This document shows positions 52,770-61,030 of a stretch of DNA of 64,000 nucleotides, in pieces. The stretch is taken from NCBI GenBank assembly GCA_022824205.1, contig JAJEAI010000198.1, positions 17,498 through 81,497 of the forward strand. Direction: 5' to 3'. The notes under the pieces were generated by a model. That model was not told the DNA's origin. It did not search any database and saw only the letters and a program-made list of their open reading frames with translations. The first letter of the stretch is position 1; every line of letters begins with the position of its first letter. Source of the stretch: Candidatus Binatia bacterium (GTDB lineage Bacteria; Desulfobacterota; Binatia; UBA9968; JAJDTQ01). A program made the translations under genes and the position numbers.

Positions 52770-53636
52770 ATGGTTTTTGCGGACAACGGGAAGGGTCTGC
52801 ACCCTGTCCCCCTCACCCTGGAGGGCTGGAGCATCCTCCACCAGATGTTCCGCATCCGCTGGCCTGAGTGGAACGCGCTGGCGCGGGAGGTCCGCCGGAA
52901 GGCCGTCGACGAGGCGGTCTCCGTGCTCCAATCCATGGAGAACACCGCCGCCGGCCGCACCGGGCTGACCGCGCTCCTTGGCCACAAGGGCGACCTGATG
53001 CTCATCCACTTCCGCGACTCCATGGACGCCCTGAACGAGGCCGAGCTGGCGCTGGCCCAACTCAAGCTGGCGCCGTTCCTGGAACCAACCACCTCCTATC
53101 TGTCGGTGGTGGAACTGGGGCTTTACAGCGCCTCGGGTCAGCTCTACCGCTCCCTTCAGGAGAAGGGCGTCGCCCCCGACACAGCGGAGTGGAAGGAGCA
53201 GGTCAACGCCTACCTGGCCCAGGCGCGGAAGACCATGGTGGGCCGCCTCCGGCCCGACATCCCCGCCCGGCGCTACTTGTGCTTCTACCCCATGGACAAG
53301 AAGCGCGGCGAGGCCAAGAACTGGTACGACGCGCCCTTCGCGGAGCGCCAGCGGATGATGGCGGACCACGGCTTCATCGGCCGGCGCTACGCCGGCCAGG
53401 TGACCCAGATCATCTCGGGCTCCATCGGCTTCGACGACTGGGAGTGGGGCGTGGACCTCTTCGCCGACGACCCGGTGGTGTTCAAGAAGCTGGTCTACGA
53501 GATGCGCTTCGACGAGGCCAGCGCCCTCTACGGCCTGTTTGGGCCGTTCTACCTGGGGCTCCAGTTCCGGGCGGAGGAGTTGGGGACGCTGCTGGAGGGG
53601 CGGACGCCGGGCTTCGGGACAGAGCCTGCCGCGTAG
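52770..53636 (+). CDS. hemQ: HemQ/ChdC coproheme decarboxylase (chlorite dismutase family)
   Basis: 288 residues from ATG 52,770, with GGAGG five bases upstream. The coproheme decarboxylase residues are all found: catalytic Tyr in CFYPMDKK (Y173), K177, proximal His in MMADHGFIGRRYAG (H200), Gln in QVTQIISGS (Q213), and Arg in YEMRFDE (R246), matching Y145, K149, H172, Q185 and R218 of Staphylococcus aureus HemQ. It converts coproheme to haem b with peroxide. The last step of the coproporphyrin-dependent route is typical of Gram-positives but also occurs in some other phyla. Confidence 0.93.
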   Translation: MVFADNGKGLHPVPLTLEGWSILHQMFRIRWPEWNALAREVRRKAVDEAVSVLQSMENTAAGRTGLTALLGHKGDLMLIHFRDSMDALNEAELALAQLKLAPFLEPTTSYLSVVELGLYSASGQLYRSLQEKGVAPDTAEWKEQVNAYLAQARKTMVGRLRPDIPARRYLCFYPMDKKRGEAKNWYDAPFAERQRMMADHGFIGRRYAGQVTQIISGSIGFDDWEWGVDLFADDPVVFKKLVYEMRFDEASALYGLFGPFYLGLQFRAEELGTLLEGRTPGFGTEPAA

Positions 53637-53637
53637 G

Positions 53638-53770
53638 AAATTCCGCCAGACGTACGCGGGAGTTTGTGGTCGCTCATGGACTGCAAAAGAAGCAAGACCA
53701 GCACAGGGTTCGTGACTTGGACACCGCAGCGAAAGGCCTCGCCACCCATTTTGAAGGAGCACAGCCATGA
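53638..53770 (+). pseudogene. HigB/RelE-type toxin C-terminal remnant
   Basis: About 44 codons directly after the hemQ stop read ...RREFVVAHGLQKKQD.. in spirit: the block REFVVAHGLQKKQDQHRVRD has the 'HGFxKK' hallmark of HigB/Gp49-like ribosome-dependent mRNA interferases, followed by a helical tail ending THFEGAQP. There is no start codon and the N-terminal two thirds are missing. Its TGA overlaps the ATG of the XRE gene (ATGA), as in intact higBA operons. The breakpoint lies near the hemQ stop. Confidence 0.6.
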
Positions 53771-54117
53771 CCACGTACGCGGACGACTCGCCGATTGAGC
53801 AACAAGAGAACTTCGATCGTTTGGTGCGTCAGGAAGCACTGATCCTGGAAGTGACCGAGAAGTTGACGCAAGCCCTGGACGAGGCCGGCATCACCCGGAC
53901 GGAGTTGGCTGAGCGTTTGGGCCGTACACCGGGCTACGTGTCTCAGGTTTTTGGGGGCGGCAGAAATCTGACGCTCCGGACCGTCGCCGATATTGCGGCC
54001 GCCCTGTCGATGCGGCCGACCTTGACGTTGGTCCCTCAGAATAAGCCCACGTTGAACAGTCTCAGTGGACGCACGAAATCCGTGACACCCGGCACTGAGT
54101 CTCCCCCTCTCCTTTGA
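53767..54117 (+). CDS. XRE-family helix-turn-helix protein (HigA-like antitoxin)
   Basis: 116 residues. The helix-turn-helix lies near residues 45-80 (ITRTELAERLGRTPGYVSQV, then LTLRTVADIAAAL). It is preceded by an acidic N-terminus and followed by a short Ser/Thr/Pro-rich tail. As an antitoxin it would repress its own promoter and block HigB, but the neighbouring toxin is a fragment, so it is an orphan antitoxin or a repurposed regulator. Overlap ATGA with the remnant. Confidence 0.8.
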   Translation: MTTYADDSPIEQQENFDRLVRQEALILEVTEKLTQALDEAGITRTELAERLGRTPGYVSQVFGGGRNLTLRTVADIAAALSMRPTLTLVPQNKPTLNSLSGRTKSVTPGTESPPLL

Positions 54118-54360
54118 CAACGGTTTCCGAATCGGTTAGTCGTTAATTCAGCAAGCGTCATCGAGGGTCGTCACTCTCCTGTGTCGGGTCCTCCGTCGGA
54201 ATACAACAGCCCGTCATGGGCTCGGGGTCGCTACCCGGGCTCGGGCGAATACACGGAACATCAACACACCCCTGATTGATGCTTGCAAGGACCCGACTAC
54301 CCGCCCTCGGGTATTCGGCCGTCCGCCCATATTGCCTACTTCTTTGCAAGGGGGTGCGCA

Positions 54361-54864
54361 ATGGGATGGCATCGGGGTGGCGCCATCGCCTTCGTTTGTC
54401 TCTTCCTGCTCGGTCCCGGTCATTTCGCGGGAGCGTCCGGTGACGCGGCCCGCTCGTCGCCGATCAACGACAAGAGCGCGGCAAGGCCCGCGCCCGAAGC
54501 CGCCGGCATCCAGACCCCGGCCCGCGTGCTGTCCGTCTACGACGGCGACACCGTAAAGGTCGAGGCGGCCATGTGGCCCGGCCTCACCTGGAAGGGAAGC
54601 GTCCGCGTGGAAGGGGTGGACACCCCGGAACTCCGGGGCAAGTGCGAAGCCGAGAAGCGCAAGGCCCGGGCGGCACGCGACTTCGTCAGGGAACGGGTCG
54701 GCAAACGGGTGACCCTGGTGAACGTCACCAAGGGGAAGTACGCCGGGCGCGTCGTGGCCCGGATCAGACTGGCCGACGGCTCCGACTTGACGGAGCTCCT
54801 GATACGGGCCAGGCATGGACGGCCCTACGACGGCGGACGGCGGCAGGGATGGTGCGGCAAGTAA
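54361..54864 (+). CDS. Secreted thermonuclease-like (SNase) protein
   Basis: 167 residues from ATG 54,361, with AAGGGGGTG upstream; an earlier frame from 54,283 is less likely. Signal peptide around FVCLFLLGPGHFAGA. The SNase domain reads RVLSVYDGDTVKV (D61, D63), then RVEGVDTPE (R82, D87, E90), then YAGRVVARIRL (R130), matching the catalytic Arg/Asp/Glu set. It would hydrolyse DNA or RNA in the periplasm or outside the cell. The domain is shorter than in staphylococcal nuclease. The 243 bp upstream hold no clear gene. Confidence 0.85.
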   Translation: MGWHRGGAIAFVCLFLLGPGHFAGASGDAARSSPINDKSAARPAPEAAGIQTPARVLSVYDGDTVKVEAAMWPGLTWKGSVRVEGVDTPELRGKCEAEKRKARAARDFVRERVGKRVTLVNVTKGKYAGRVVARIRLADGSDLTELLIRARHGRPYDGGRRQGWCGK

Positions 54865-55025
54865 GGTAGCGCTGCTGGCCGTAACGGAAAGTCGGAGGCT
54901 TGACCGAATAGCCGGTAACGCCAGGACTCACGGCCGGGGGATGTAACACGGGGCCTGCCAACTCTTGACCCAGATTTCTTGATAGCATAATTTGATGGCA
55001 TGCAGGCCGGGTAGGAGACGCTGGC

Positions 55026-55283
55026 ATGAATTCAAGCATCACGGTTCGAGATATTGATCCCCGGGACAAGTCTTGGCTGAAGCGCGAGGCCCGCGAAGTC
55101 GGCGTATCAATGGAAGAGCTCGTGCGCCGGCTGATTCGCGAAAAGCGTACGAAGACCGAGCGCCGTCCGAAGCCGTCCGAAGCCTTTGCGCGACATTTCG
55201 GTGAGGAGCACGGGATCGAACTGCCGCCACCTGTGCGTTGCGGCTACCGACCGCTGTCGTTCTCCGACGAGGACAGGGAATGA
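55026..55283 (+). CDS. Ribbon-helix-helix antitoxin (VapB/FitA-like)
   Basis: 85 residues. The N-terminal SSITVRDIDPRDKSWLKREA is an RHH DNA-binding strand and helix, followed by EVGVSMEELVRRLIREK and a flexible tail that would wrap the toxin. TGA overlaps the toxin ATG (55,280-55,283), so the pair is co-translated. It should repress the operon with the toxin. Confidence 0.88.
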   Translation: MNSSITVRDIDPRDKSWLKREAREVGVSMEELVRRLIREKRTKTERRPKPSEAFARHFGEEHGIELPPPVRCGYRPLSFSDEDRE

Positions 55284-55729
55284 CCGCGCCATTGGCATGG
55301 CTGATTGACACGAACGTCGTCTCCGAAATGATGCGGCCGCGACCGGAGCGCCGCGTTGCCGCCTTTCTCGATTCTATCGCCGCCGAGGGCATCGGCCTCG
55401 CCTCCATCACCGTCTGGGAGATCCTCAACGGCATCGGACGTCTCGCTCCCGGCCGGCGCCGGGAGAGCCTCGCCGCTCGGTTCCACGATCTTCTCGACGA
55501 GCTGTTCGAGGATCGCATCCTCGACTGGTCGATGGCCGATGCCGAGGCGTGTGCCCGGATCATGGAAGAAAAACGCCGACGTGGTGAGCCGCTCGACGAC
55601 CACGTTCCCGACGCCTTTCTCGCCGGAGCCGCGGCCTGTCGCGGTCTCGCCATCGTGACGCGAAACACGGGTGAGTTCCGCAATACCGGCGTCGAGACTG
55701 TCGATCCATGGACGGTCGAGCCGCGATAG
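55280..55729 (+). CDS. PIN-domain toxin (VapC/FitB-like)
   Basis: 149 residues from the overlapping ATG. Acidic active-site residues are D10 (LIDTNVVSE), E47 (SITVWEILNG), D111 (HVPDAFLAGAA) and a fourth at TRNTGEF (E132, where Asp is usual). It is a FitB/VapC ribonuclease inhibited by the upstream RHH protein. The pair appears complete. Confidence 0.88.
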   Translation: MTAPLAWLIDTNVVSEMMRPRPERRVAAFLDSIAAEGIGLASITVWEILNGIGRLAPGRRRESLAARFHDLLDELFEDRILDWSMADAEACARIMEEKRRRGEPLDDHVPDAFLAGAAACRGLAIVTRNTGEFRNTGVETVDPWTVEPR

Positions 55730-55826
55730 ACCCATTTCCCGGTGAGACGCGATCTGGTATTGCCCTCTTTCCGATGCCTGCGCTCCAGCGCGGGCTTTCG
55801 CGTATCCGGGACCGGGATCGGCCGTC

Positions 55827-56870
55827 TCAAAACTCGATCCCGATCTCCCTCGAACTCGCCAGGTCGAAAATCCGGCTGGCAATCGCGATATCCGCAACCC
55901 CCTGTCCCGCGTTGTTCTTGAAGAGCGAGACCTGCTCCGCCGCGGTGCGCCCGGAAATGCGGCCGGTCAAGAGGTCGCTCAGGTCGCCGACCTCGTCCCA
56001 CCGCAGGATCCCTTTCTCCACGGGCTCGTAGAAGTCTCCCTGTTGGTCCTGGACGGCCTGCTCGCGGGAGTTGGCGACGATGACGTCGGCGCGTCGCACG
56101 GTGGTGTCGTCGATCTCGCGGCGCCGTTGCTTGATGAGGCCGGCGTTCACGAGGCCGACGTTGCCGCCGACGATGGAGGTGACGTGCATGCCGGGCTCGA
56201 GCCAGTCGCCGTCGAACACCGGGACGTTGGAGTTGGTGGCGGTGAGCACCACGTCGGCGCCCTGGACGGCTTCCCTGGCGCTGTCCACCGGGACGATCTC
56301 GCACGGCACCAGCGGCTGCATCTCCTGGCAGAAGGCGGCGCGGCTCTCGGGGGTGCGGCAGAAGAGCCGCACCTGCTTGAAGCGGCGGATGGCGGCGAAG
56401 GCCAGCAGGTGGTACTTGGCTTCGGCACCGGCGCCCAGGAGGGCCAGCACCGCGGCGTCCTCGCGCGCCAGGTGGCGGGTGCCCACGGCGCTCGTGGCGG
56501 AGGTGCGCAGTTGCGTGGCGCGGGTGGCGGGCACGCCCGCGACGCCGAAGCGGCCCACCAGCACGCCTTTGAGGGAGGAGTCCCGGGTGTCGAAGAGCAC
56601 GACGCACGGGCGCCCGGCGTGGTCGTAGGTCTGGTTCTCGCTGGAGGCGGCCACGAACTCCGAGTGGGCCAGCACGCCGATGCCGCCCAGGCTGGGCACG
56701 CCGCCGGGATGCACGCTCACCCGCGCGCCTTCCCGGGTCATGACCCTGCGCCGCGGTGCGTTGAGCTCCGCGTTGTCCCCCAGCTCCCGGAAGCCCGCCT
56801 CCACGGCGTCGATGGCTTCCTCCATGGTGATGACTTCGGCCGCGTCCTCGGCCCGGATCAGTAGTGCCAC
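55827..56870 (-). CDS. Ornithine cyclodeaminase/mu-crystallin family protein
   Basis: 347 residues. N-terminal EEAIDAVEAGFRELGDN is the family start. The Rossmann motif is LALLGAGAEAKYHLLAF (about 133-150), and DSSLKGVLVG (about 93-102) belongs to the substrate domain. Such proteins deaminate or reduce amino acids, form imines or bind thyroid hormone-like ligands. The last residues (FDLASSREIGIEF) are regular. It is convergent with the VapBC pair, with a 97-bp gap. Substrate unknown. Confidence 0.88.
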   Translation of the reverse strand: MALLIRAEDAAEVITMEEAIDAVEAGFRELGDNAELNAPRRRVMTREGARVSVHPGGVPSLGGIGVLAHSEFVAASSENQTYDHAGRPCVVLFDTRDSSLKGVLVGRFGVAGVPATRATQLRTSATSAVGTRHLAREDAAVLALLGAGAEAKYHLLAFAAIRRFKQVRLFCRTPESRAAFCQEMQPLVPCEIVPVDSAREAVQGADVVLTATNSNVPVFDGDWLEPGMHVTSIVGGNVGLVNAGLIKQRRREIDDTTVRRADVIVANSREQAVQDQQGDFYEPVEKGILRWDEVGDLSDLLTGRISGRTAAEQVSLFKNNAGQGVADIAIASRIFDLASSREIGIEF

Positions 56871-57033
56871 GTTGTTCCAGTCCTTGCAGGGGTTGGCGCG
56901 CGCGGACGCGCGCGGGTTTGTCGTGTGGTTCGGCCGATACGCGTCATGGTCGGCGGGTCTTTTTCGCCGCCGGGCTGCGTTGGGTTACCACGGGGTTGGT
57001 ACGGGGTGTACCTCGCATGGGGGCCGTCACAAG

Positions 57034-57057
57034 GGGGCGACCGCGGGTCGCCCCTAC
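57034..57057. repeat. GC palindrome, GGGGCGACCGCGGGTCGCCCC family
   Basis: GGGGCGACCGCGGGTCGCCC then CTAC, the third occurrence of the family. It lies in the 257-bp gap between the OCD and MFS genes, both minus. It could form a hairpin in mRNA. I see no gene in this gap. Confidence 0.75.
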
Positions 57058-57127
57058 GGGTTATCGCCTGGGTGGCGACGGAAGATTCCCCGCATATCAT
57101 GATGCGAATTGGGCCGGCGACCCCATG

Positions 57128-58348
57128 CTACGGGGTGGAGGCGCCGGCCGCCGCGGCCGGGACCGTCCGGGATATGGCCCTTTCGTCGATGGGCCAGTGG
57201 ATGATGGCCGCCGCGACGCCCAGGCCGACGGCGGTCCACCAGACGATGTCGTAGGAGCCGGTGTAGTCGAACAGCACGCCGCCGAGCCAGATGCCGATGA
57301 AGCTGCCGATCTGGTGGTCCAGGAAGACGATGCCGTAGAGCATGGCCATGTAGCGGGTGCCGAAGACCTGCGCGACGATGCCGCTGGTAAGCGGGATGGT
57401 GCTCAGGAAGAGCAGTCCCATGACCGACGAGAACACGATCACGCTGGTGTCGGTCATGGGGAACAGGAAGAATCCCGTCATGACCACCGCGCGCATGAAG
57501 TAGATGAAGCTCAGCAGGTTCTTCTTGCTGTAGCGGTTGCCCAGGGCGCCGGCCGCCAGGCAGCCGAAGACGTTGAAGAACCCCAGGAGCGAGATGGCGG
57601 TAGCGCCGAGCCCCGGGGACAGCCCGTTGTCCACCAGGAGCGCGGGCAGGTGCTGGGCGATGAACAGGGTCTGGAACCCGCACACGAAGAAGCCCGCGGT
57701 CAACAGCAGGTAGCCCGAGTGGTGCCGGGCCTCGCCCAGGGCCTGCCACAGGGTCTGCTCGCGCTGCGCCGCGGCGGGGGTCTTCTCGACCAGCGCCGAC
57801 GACAGCGGGACGATGACGCCGGCCACCAGCGCCAGCACCACCAGGGTCTCGACCCAGCCGTGGGACGACAGGAACACCTGGGTGAACGGCACCACCAGGA
57901 ACTGCCCGGACGAGCCGCCGGCGCTGCCGATGCCCAGGTAGAGGCCGCGCCACTTGGCGGGCGCGCTGCGGCCGATGACCGCGAGCACGAGGGAGAAGCT
58001 GGTGCCGCTCATGGCCACGCCCGTGAGCAGGGCGGTGCTCAGGGTCATGCTCAGCGGGTCCGTGGACACGGACATGAGGTAGAGTCCGGCCATGTAGGCG
58101 ACGGCGCTCAGGGCCACCACCTTGGCCGAGCCGTAGCGGTCGGCGAGGCCCCCGAGGAAGGGCTGCGCCAGGCCCCAGATCAGGCTCTGGAGCGCCACGG
58201 CCAGGGAGAAGACGCCGCGGGGCCATCCCATCGTGTCGCTGATGGGCGTGAGGAACAGGCCGTAGGTCTGGCGGATGCCGAAGGCCAGCATCATCACCAG
58301 GGTGCCGCAGATGAGAACGACGACAGGAGTGCGCCAGGAGCGTTGCAT
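57128..58348 (-). CDS. MFS transporter
   Basis: 406 residues with about twelve membrane helices. The MFS motif A variant is GGLADRYGSAKVV, and the N-terminal half holds PFLGGLADRY. It resembles OFA/monocarboxylate-type and Bcr-like members. It is divergent from the TAXI-fold gene at 58,594, sharing a 245-bp spacer, so it may move a compound connected to that locus. That link is inference. Confidence 0.88.
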   Translation of the reverse strand: MQRSWRTPVVVLICGTLVMMLAFGIRQTYGLFLTPISDTMGWPRGVFSLAVALQSLIWGLAQPFLGGLADRYGSAKVVALSAVAYMAGLYLMSVSTDPLSMTLSTALLTGVAMSGTSFSLVLAVIGRSAPAKWRGLYLGIGSAGGSSGQFLVVPFTQVFLSSHGWVETLVVLALVAGVIVPLSSALVEKTPAAAQREQTLWQALGEARHHSGYLLLTAGFFVCGFQTLFIAQHLPALLVDNGLSPGLGATAISLLGFFNVFGCLAAGALGNRYSKKNLLSFIYFMRAVVMTGFFLFPMTDTSVIVFSSVMGLLFLSTIPLTSGIVAQVFGTRYMAMLYGIVFLDHQIGSFIGIWLGGVLFDYTGSYDIVWWTAVGLGVAAAIIHWPIDERAISRTVPAAAAGASTP

Positions 58349-58593
58349 GGGTGTGATGAGTCATAGAGGGTGTGGGGGTTCCGGGTCAAGCCCGGCGGAG
58401 CATCGCCGCGGCAGCGGGCAGGGGTGACAACGCCGCCGGCATTGTGCATAAAGGCTCGACAATGCGGGCGCGGACAGCGGCATCCGCGGGTCGACACCCT
58501 GTGCTCCGCTTGCCCGCGCCTCGCGACGCTCGGGACGGACCGGCAAGCTTCTTGCCGTTCGCCCCGGAATTCTCTTCACGCGGAGGTCCGGCG

Positions 58594-59490
58594 ATGGTTT
58601 TCAGGATCGGCACGGCGGACGCGGGCGGCACGTTCGACACCCAGGGCGCGGCGGTGGCCCGGGTGTACAACGAGTCCCGCCCGCCCGAGGAACATTGCGA
58701 GCTTACCCGCAGCTTCGCGAGCATCGACAACGCCAACCGGCTCCACCGGGGCGAGATCGAGTTCGGCTTCATGGCTTCCAACTGGGCGCCGCGGGCGGCC
58801 CGGGGCACGGCGCCCTTCGACCACCCCATCGGTCTGCGCATGGTGTCGCCCGCCAACGCCGGCCCGATCTTCTTCGTCGCGCTGGCGGACTCGCCCGTCG
58901 GGAACGTCGCCGATCTCGCCGGCAAGCGCGTGGCGGTGGGGGCCAGGGACAGCGGCATGACCCAGCACGTGCACACGCTCTGCGACGCGCTGGGAATCCC
59001 CTTCTCGGACTTCGACCCGGTCTACATGACCTTCCCGGAGGGCGCGGACGCCCTGGTGGCGGGGGAGGTGGACGTCCAGTTCCAGTGCCCGATCCCCAAC
59101 GCGGTGATGACCGACCTGAGCGAACGGGCGCGGGTCAAGGTGGTGCCGTACCGGGAAGAGCAGATCGAGGCCGTGCTTTCCAAGGTACCGTTCTACCGGC
59201 GGGTCGTCATGCGCCGGGGCGCCTTCCGCGGCGTGGACCAGGACATCCCCCAGCTTGCGGTGCTCAACGTCCTGGTGAGTCACGAGCGGGTGGACGAGGA
59301 ACTCGTGCACGGGTTCGCCTCGACGCTGGTGCGGAACGCCGAAGCGCTGGCCTGGATCAACCCACTGTTCGATGGACTGGCCGAGCTCTACGAACCGCTG
59401 CGCGCGCAGGGCGCCGCGGCGCTGGAGTTGGACGGGGTGCCGCTGCATCCCGGAGCGATGAGGGCGTACCGCGACGCGGGTTATCTCTGA
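58594..59490 (+). CDS. TAXI-fold substrate-binding-type protein without a signal peptide
   Basis: 298 residues from ATG 58,594, with GGAGG eight bases upstream. The opening MVFRIGTADAGGTFDTQGAA and RSFASIDNANRLHRGEIEFG are the TAXI family signature (usual G-T-G-x-x-G-x-Y). No hydrophobic signal segment precedes it at this or any plausible upstream start. It is therefore likely cytoplasmic, like the MqnA/MqnD enzymes built on this fold. No TRAP permease is nearby. Its TGA overlaps the A of an ATG (TGATG) ahead of the cyclase gene, so the two are linked in translation. The ligand or reaction is unknown. Confidence 0.85.
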   Translation: MVFRIGTADAGGTFDTQGAAVARVYNESRPPEEHCELTRSFASIDNANRLHRGEIEFGFMASNWAPRAARGTAPFDHPIGLRMVSPANAGPIFFVALADSPVGNVADLAGKRVAVGARDSGMTQHVHTLCDALGIPFSDFDPVYMTFPEGADALVAGEVDVQFQCPIPNAVMTDLSERARVKVVPYREEQIEAVLSKVPFYRRVVMRRGAFRGVDQDIPQLAVLNVLVSHERVDEELVHGFASTLVRNAEALAWINPLFDGLAELYEPLRAQGAAALELDGVPLHPGAMRAYRDAGYL

Positions 59491-59528
59491 TGCGGGCGCC
59501 GGGCGCGGCCTCGGTTCCGGAGGAGGGC

Positions 59529-60830
59529 ATGAAGACCCCCATTGACGCGACGGACCGCCTCGCATGCCGAGCCGGGGAAGACGGCGACTTTCGCGAACGT
59601 CTTCTGGCCAGGCCCAGAGAGACCATCGAAAAGGAACTCGGCGTGACGCTGGCCGAGGACCACGAAATCCACGTGCACGAGGAAACCTACGGCGCGACGC
59701 ACCTGGTGCTTCCGCCGCGCGCCAAATACACCGAGGCCGAACGGGAGGAGGCAAGGGCCGGCGCGACGTCGCTCGAGTTTCTTCGCAAGACCATGCACGA
59801 CCCCGCGCCGCCGGCGCGTCCCCCGGCCGCTGAAAGGCCGAGGGCCCGGGAGGACGCCGCGACCGCCGAGGCGCTGGCGGGAGCGGGCAGGGAGTGCATC
59901 CGCCGCGGTCTCGCTTTTCTGGAATCCACTCTCGACGAACAGGGGGCTTGGCACTGCATCCGGCACAATACGGCCGACCCGAACATCCCGCGGCATTTCG
60001 AAAGACCTCCCTTCGTGTCGGCCCTCTGCGTGCTCGCCCTTGAAAGCAGCGATGAGGCGCGCGCCCGGGCCATGTGCGCCGCCACCCGGGCGTATCTCGT
60101 CAAGACCATCGAGTATCCCGGGTTGTGGCGCTACTACCGCCACCTGCCCCAGGACCTCGACAGCACCTCGCTCGCCTCGGTTGTCATCGGGACGCACCCC
60201 TGGATCGCGCTGGGGAGGAACGTGCCGCCGATCTTGGCGAACCGCGACCGGGAAGGCCGTTTCATGACTTGGTTGCTGGATGAAGACGAACCCAATGTCG
60301 TGGCGACTTTCCGTATCGAGGCGGACCCGGTCGTCAATGCCAACGTCATCGCCTACCTGGGCGACCACGCCGAGACCAAGGGTGCCCAACGATGGCTGGA
60401 ATCGTTGATCGCCCAGGGGCGCCTCGACGGTTCGTCCAAATGGTACCCCGACACGGTGGCCATCTACTACGCCGCCACCCGCGCCATGATTCGCGCGCGG
60501 CCCGCCCTGGAAGGGCTGCGGCCGATACTCGCGGACCGCATCCTGGGCCTGCGCGACGACGGGGAATTCGGGGATGTCCTCCGGACCGCGCAGGCCGTGT
60601 CGGCGCTCCACAACATCGGCAGCCTCCAACGCATCAACGTGAAACGCCAGTTGGAGAGGTTCATCGGCCTGCAACGCGAGGACGGTAGCTGGCCGGAGCT
60701 GCTCGCGTTCGGCGATCAATCGTTGAAGTGGGGGACGTTCGGGCAGATCGGGCATGGTTCGGAAGCCGTGACCTCCGCGTTCTGCATCGAAGCGCTGGAG
60801 CGCCTCGTCGAAGTCCTGGGGGGCTGGTGA
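59529..60830 (+). CDS. NHLP-leader domain fused to terpene-cyclase-like alpha/alpha barrel
   Basis: 433 residues from ATG 59,529, with GGAGGAGG (59,519-59,526) upstream; ATG 59,490 (TGATG) is an alternative. Residues 15-64 match the nitrile-hydratase-alpha leader fold of RiPP precursors: DFRERLLARPRETIEKELGV, then HEIHVHEETYGATHLVLP. A Pro/Arg-rich linker (91-110) follows. Residues 115-433 form an isoprenoid-synthase class II-like toroid: LDEQGAWHC (QW-like), QDLDSTSLAS (209-218, recalling DxDD of class II cyclases), and LQREDGSW with its Trp (381-388). A fused leader and cyclase is not a layout I know. It is coupled to the TAXI-fold gene. Confidence 0.8.
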   Translation: MKTPIDATDRLACRAGEDGDFRERLLARPRETIEKELGVTLAEDHEIHVHEETYGATHLVLPPRAKYTEAEREEARAGATSLEFLRKTMHDPAPPARPPAAERPRAREDAATAEALAGAGRECIRRGLAFLESTLDEQGAWHCIRHNTADPNIPRHFERPPFVSALCVLALESSDEARARAMCAATRAYLVKTIEYPGLWRYYRHLPQDLDSTSLASVVIGTHPWIALGRNVPPILANRDREGRFMTWLLDEDEPNVVATFRIEADPVVNANVIAYLGDHAETKGAQRWLESLIAQGRLDGSSKWYPDTVAIYYAATRAMIRARPALEGLRPILADRILGLRDDGEFGDVLRTAQAVSALHNIGSLQRINVKRQLERFIGLQREDGSWPELLAFGDQSLKWGTFGQIGHGSEAVTSAFCIEALERLVEVLGGW

Positions 60831-60852
60831 GGCGAAGTCGGATCGCGGGCTC

Positions 60853-60996
60853 GCCCTAACGTACGGCCTGTCCGGTAGAATGCTTCATGACGCCGATATT
60901 GTTGCTATAATGACGGCCAATGGCGTCTCCGTCCTGGTAACGGAGAACTTCGCCGACTTTGTCCGGTTCAAAGAGACCGAGGCGGTTGCACTGTGA
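60853..60996 (+). pseudogene. PIN-domain toxin remnant (C-terminal third)
   Basis: In the gap after the cyclase gene, the frame ending at TGA 60,994-60,996 reads TYGLSGRMLHDADIVAIM, then ANGVSVLVTENFADFVRF. This is the C-terminal third of a PIN nuclease, with the HDA-type Asp and the 'T-x-N-x-x-DF' end. An ATG at 60,880 is a fortuitous start. The N-terminal active-site Asp and Glu are absent, so it is decayed. No antitoxin is next to it. Confidence 0.55.
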
Positions 60997-61030
60997 GGTG
61001 TTTCGCTCGGGGAGAACGTGAGCACTTGAA

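Noticed and set aside
54118..54360. Small RNA or gene in the gap before the nuclease
   Set aside because: Only short imperfect hairpins (such as TACCCGCCCTCGGGTA) are visible, and no promoter or conserved frame supports a gene.
58372..58593. N-terminal extension of the TAXI-fold gene from 58,372 or 58,462
   Set aside because: The added residues are Arg/Pro-rich without a hydrophobic signal, and the ribosome site belongs to the ATG at 58,594.
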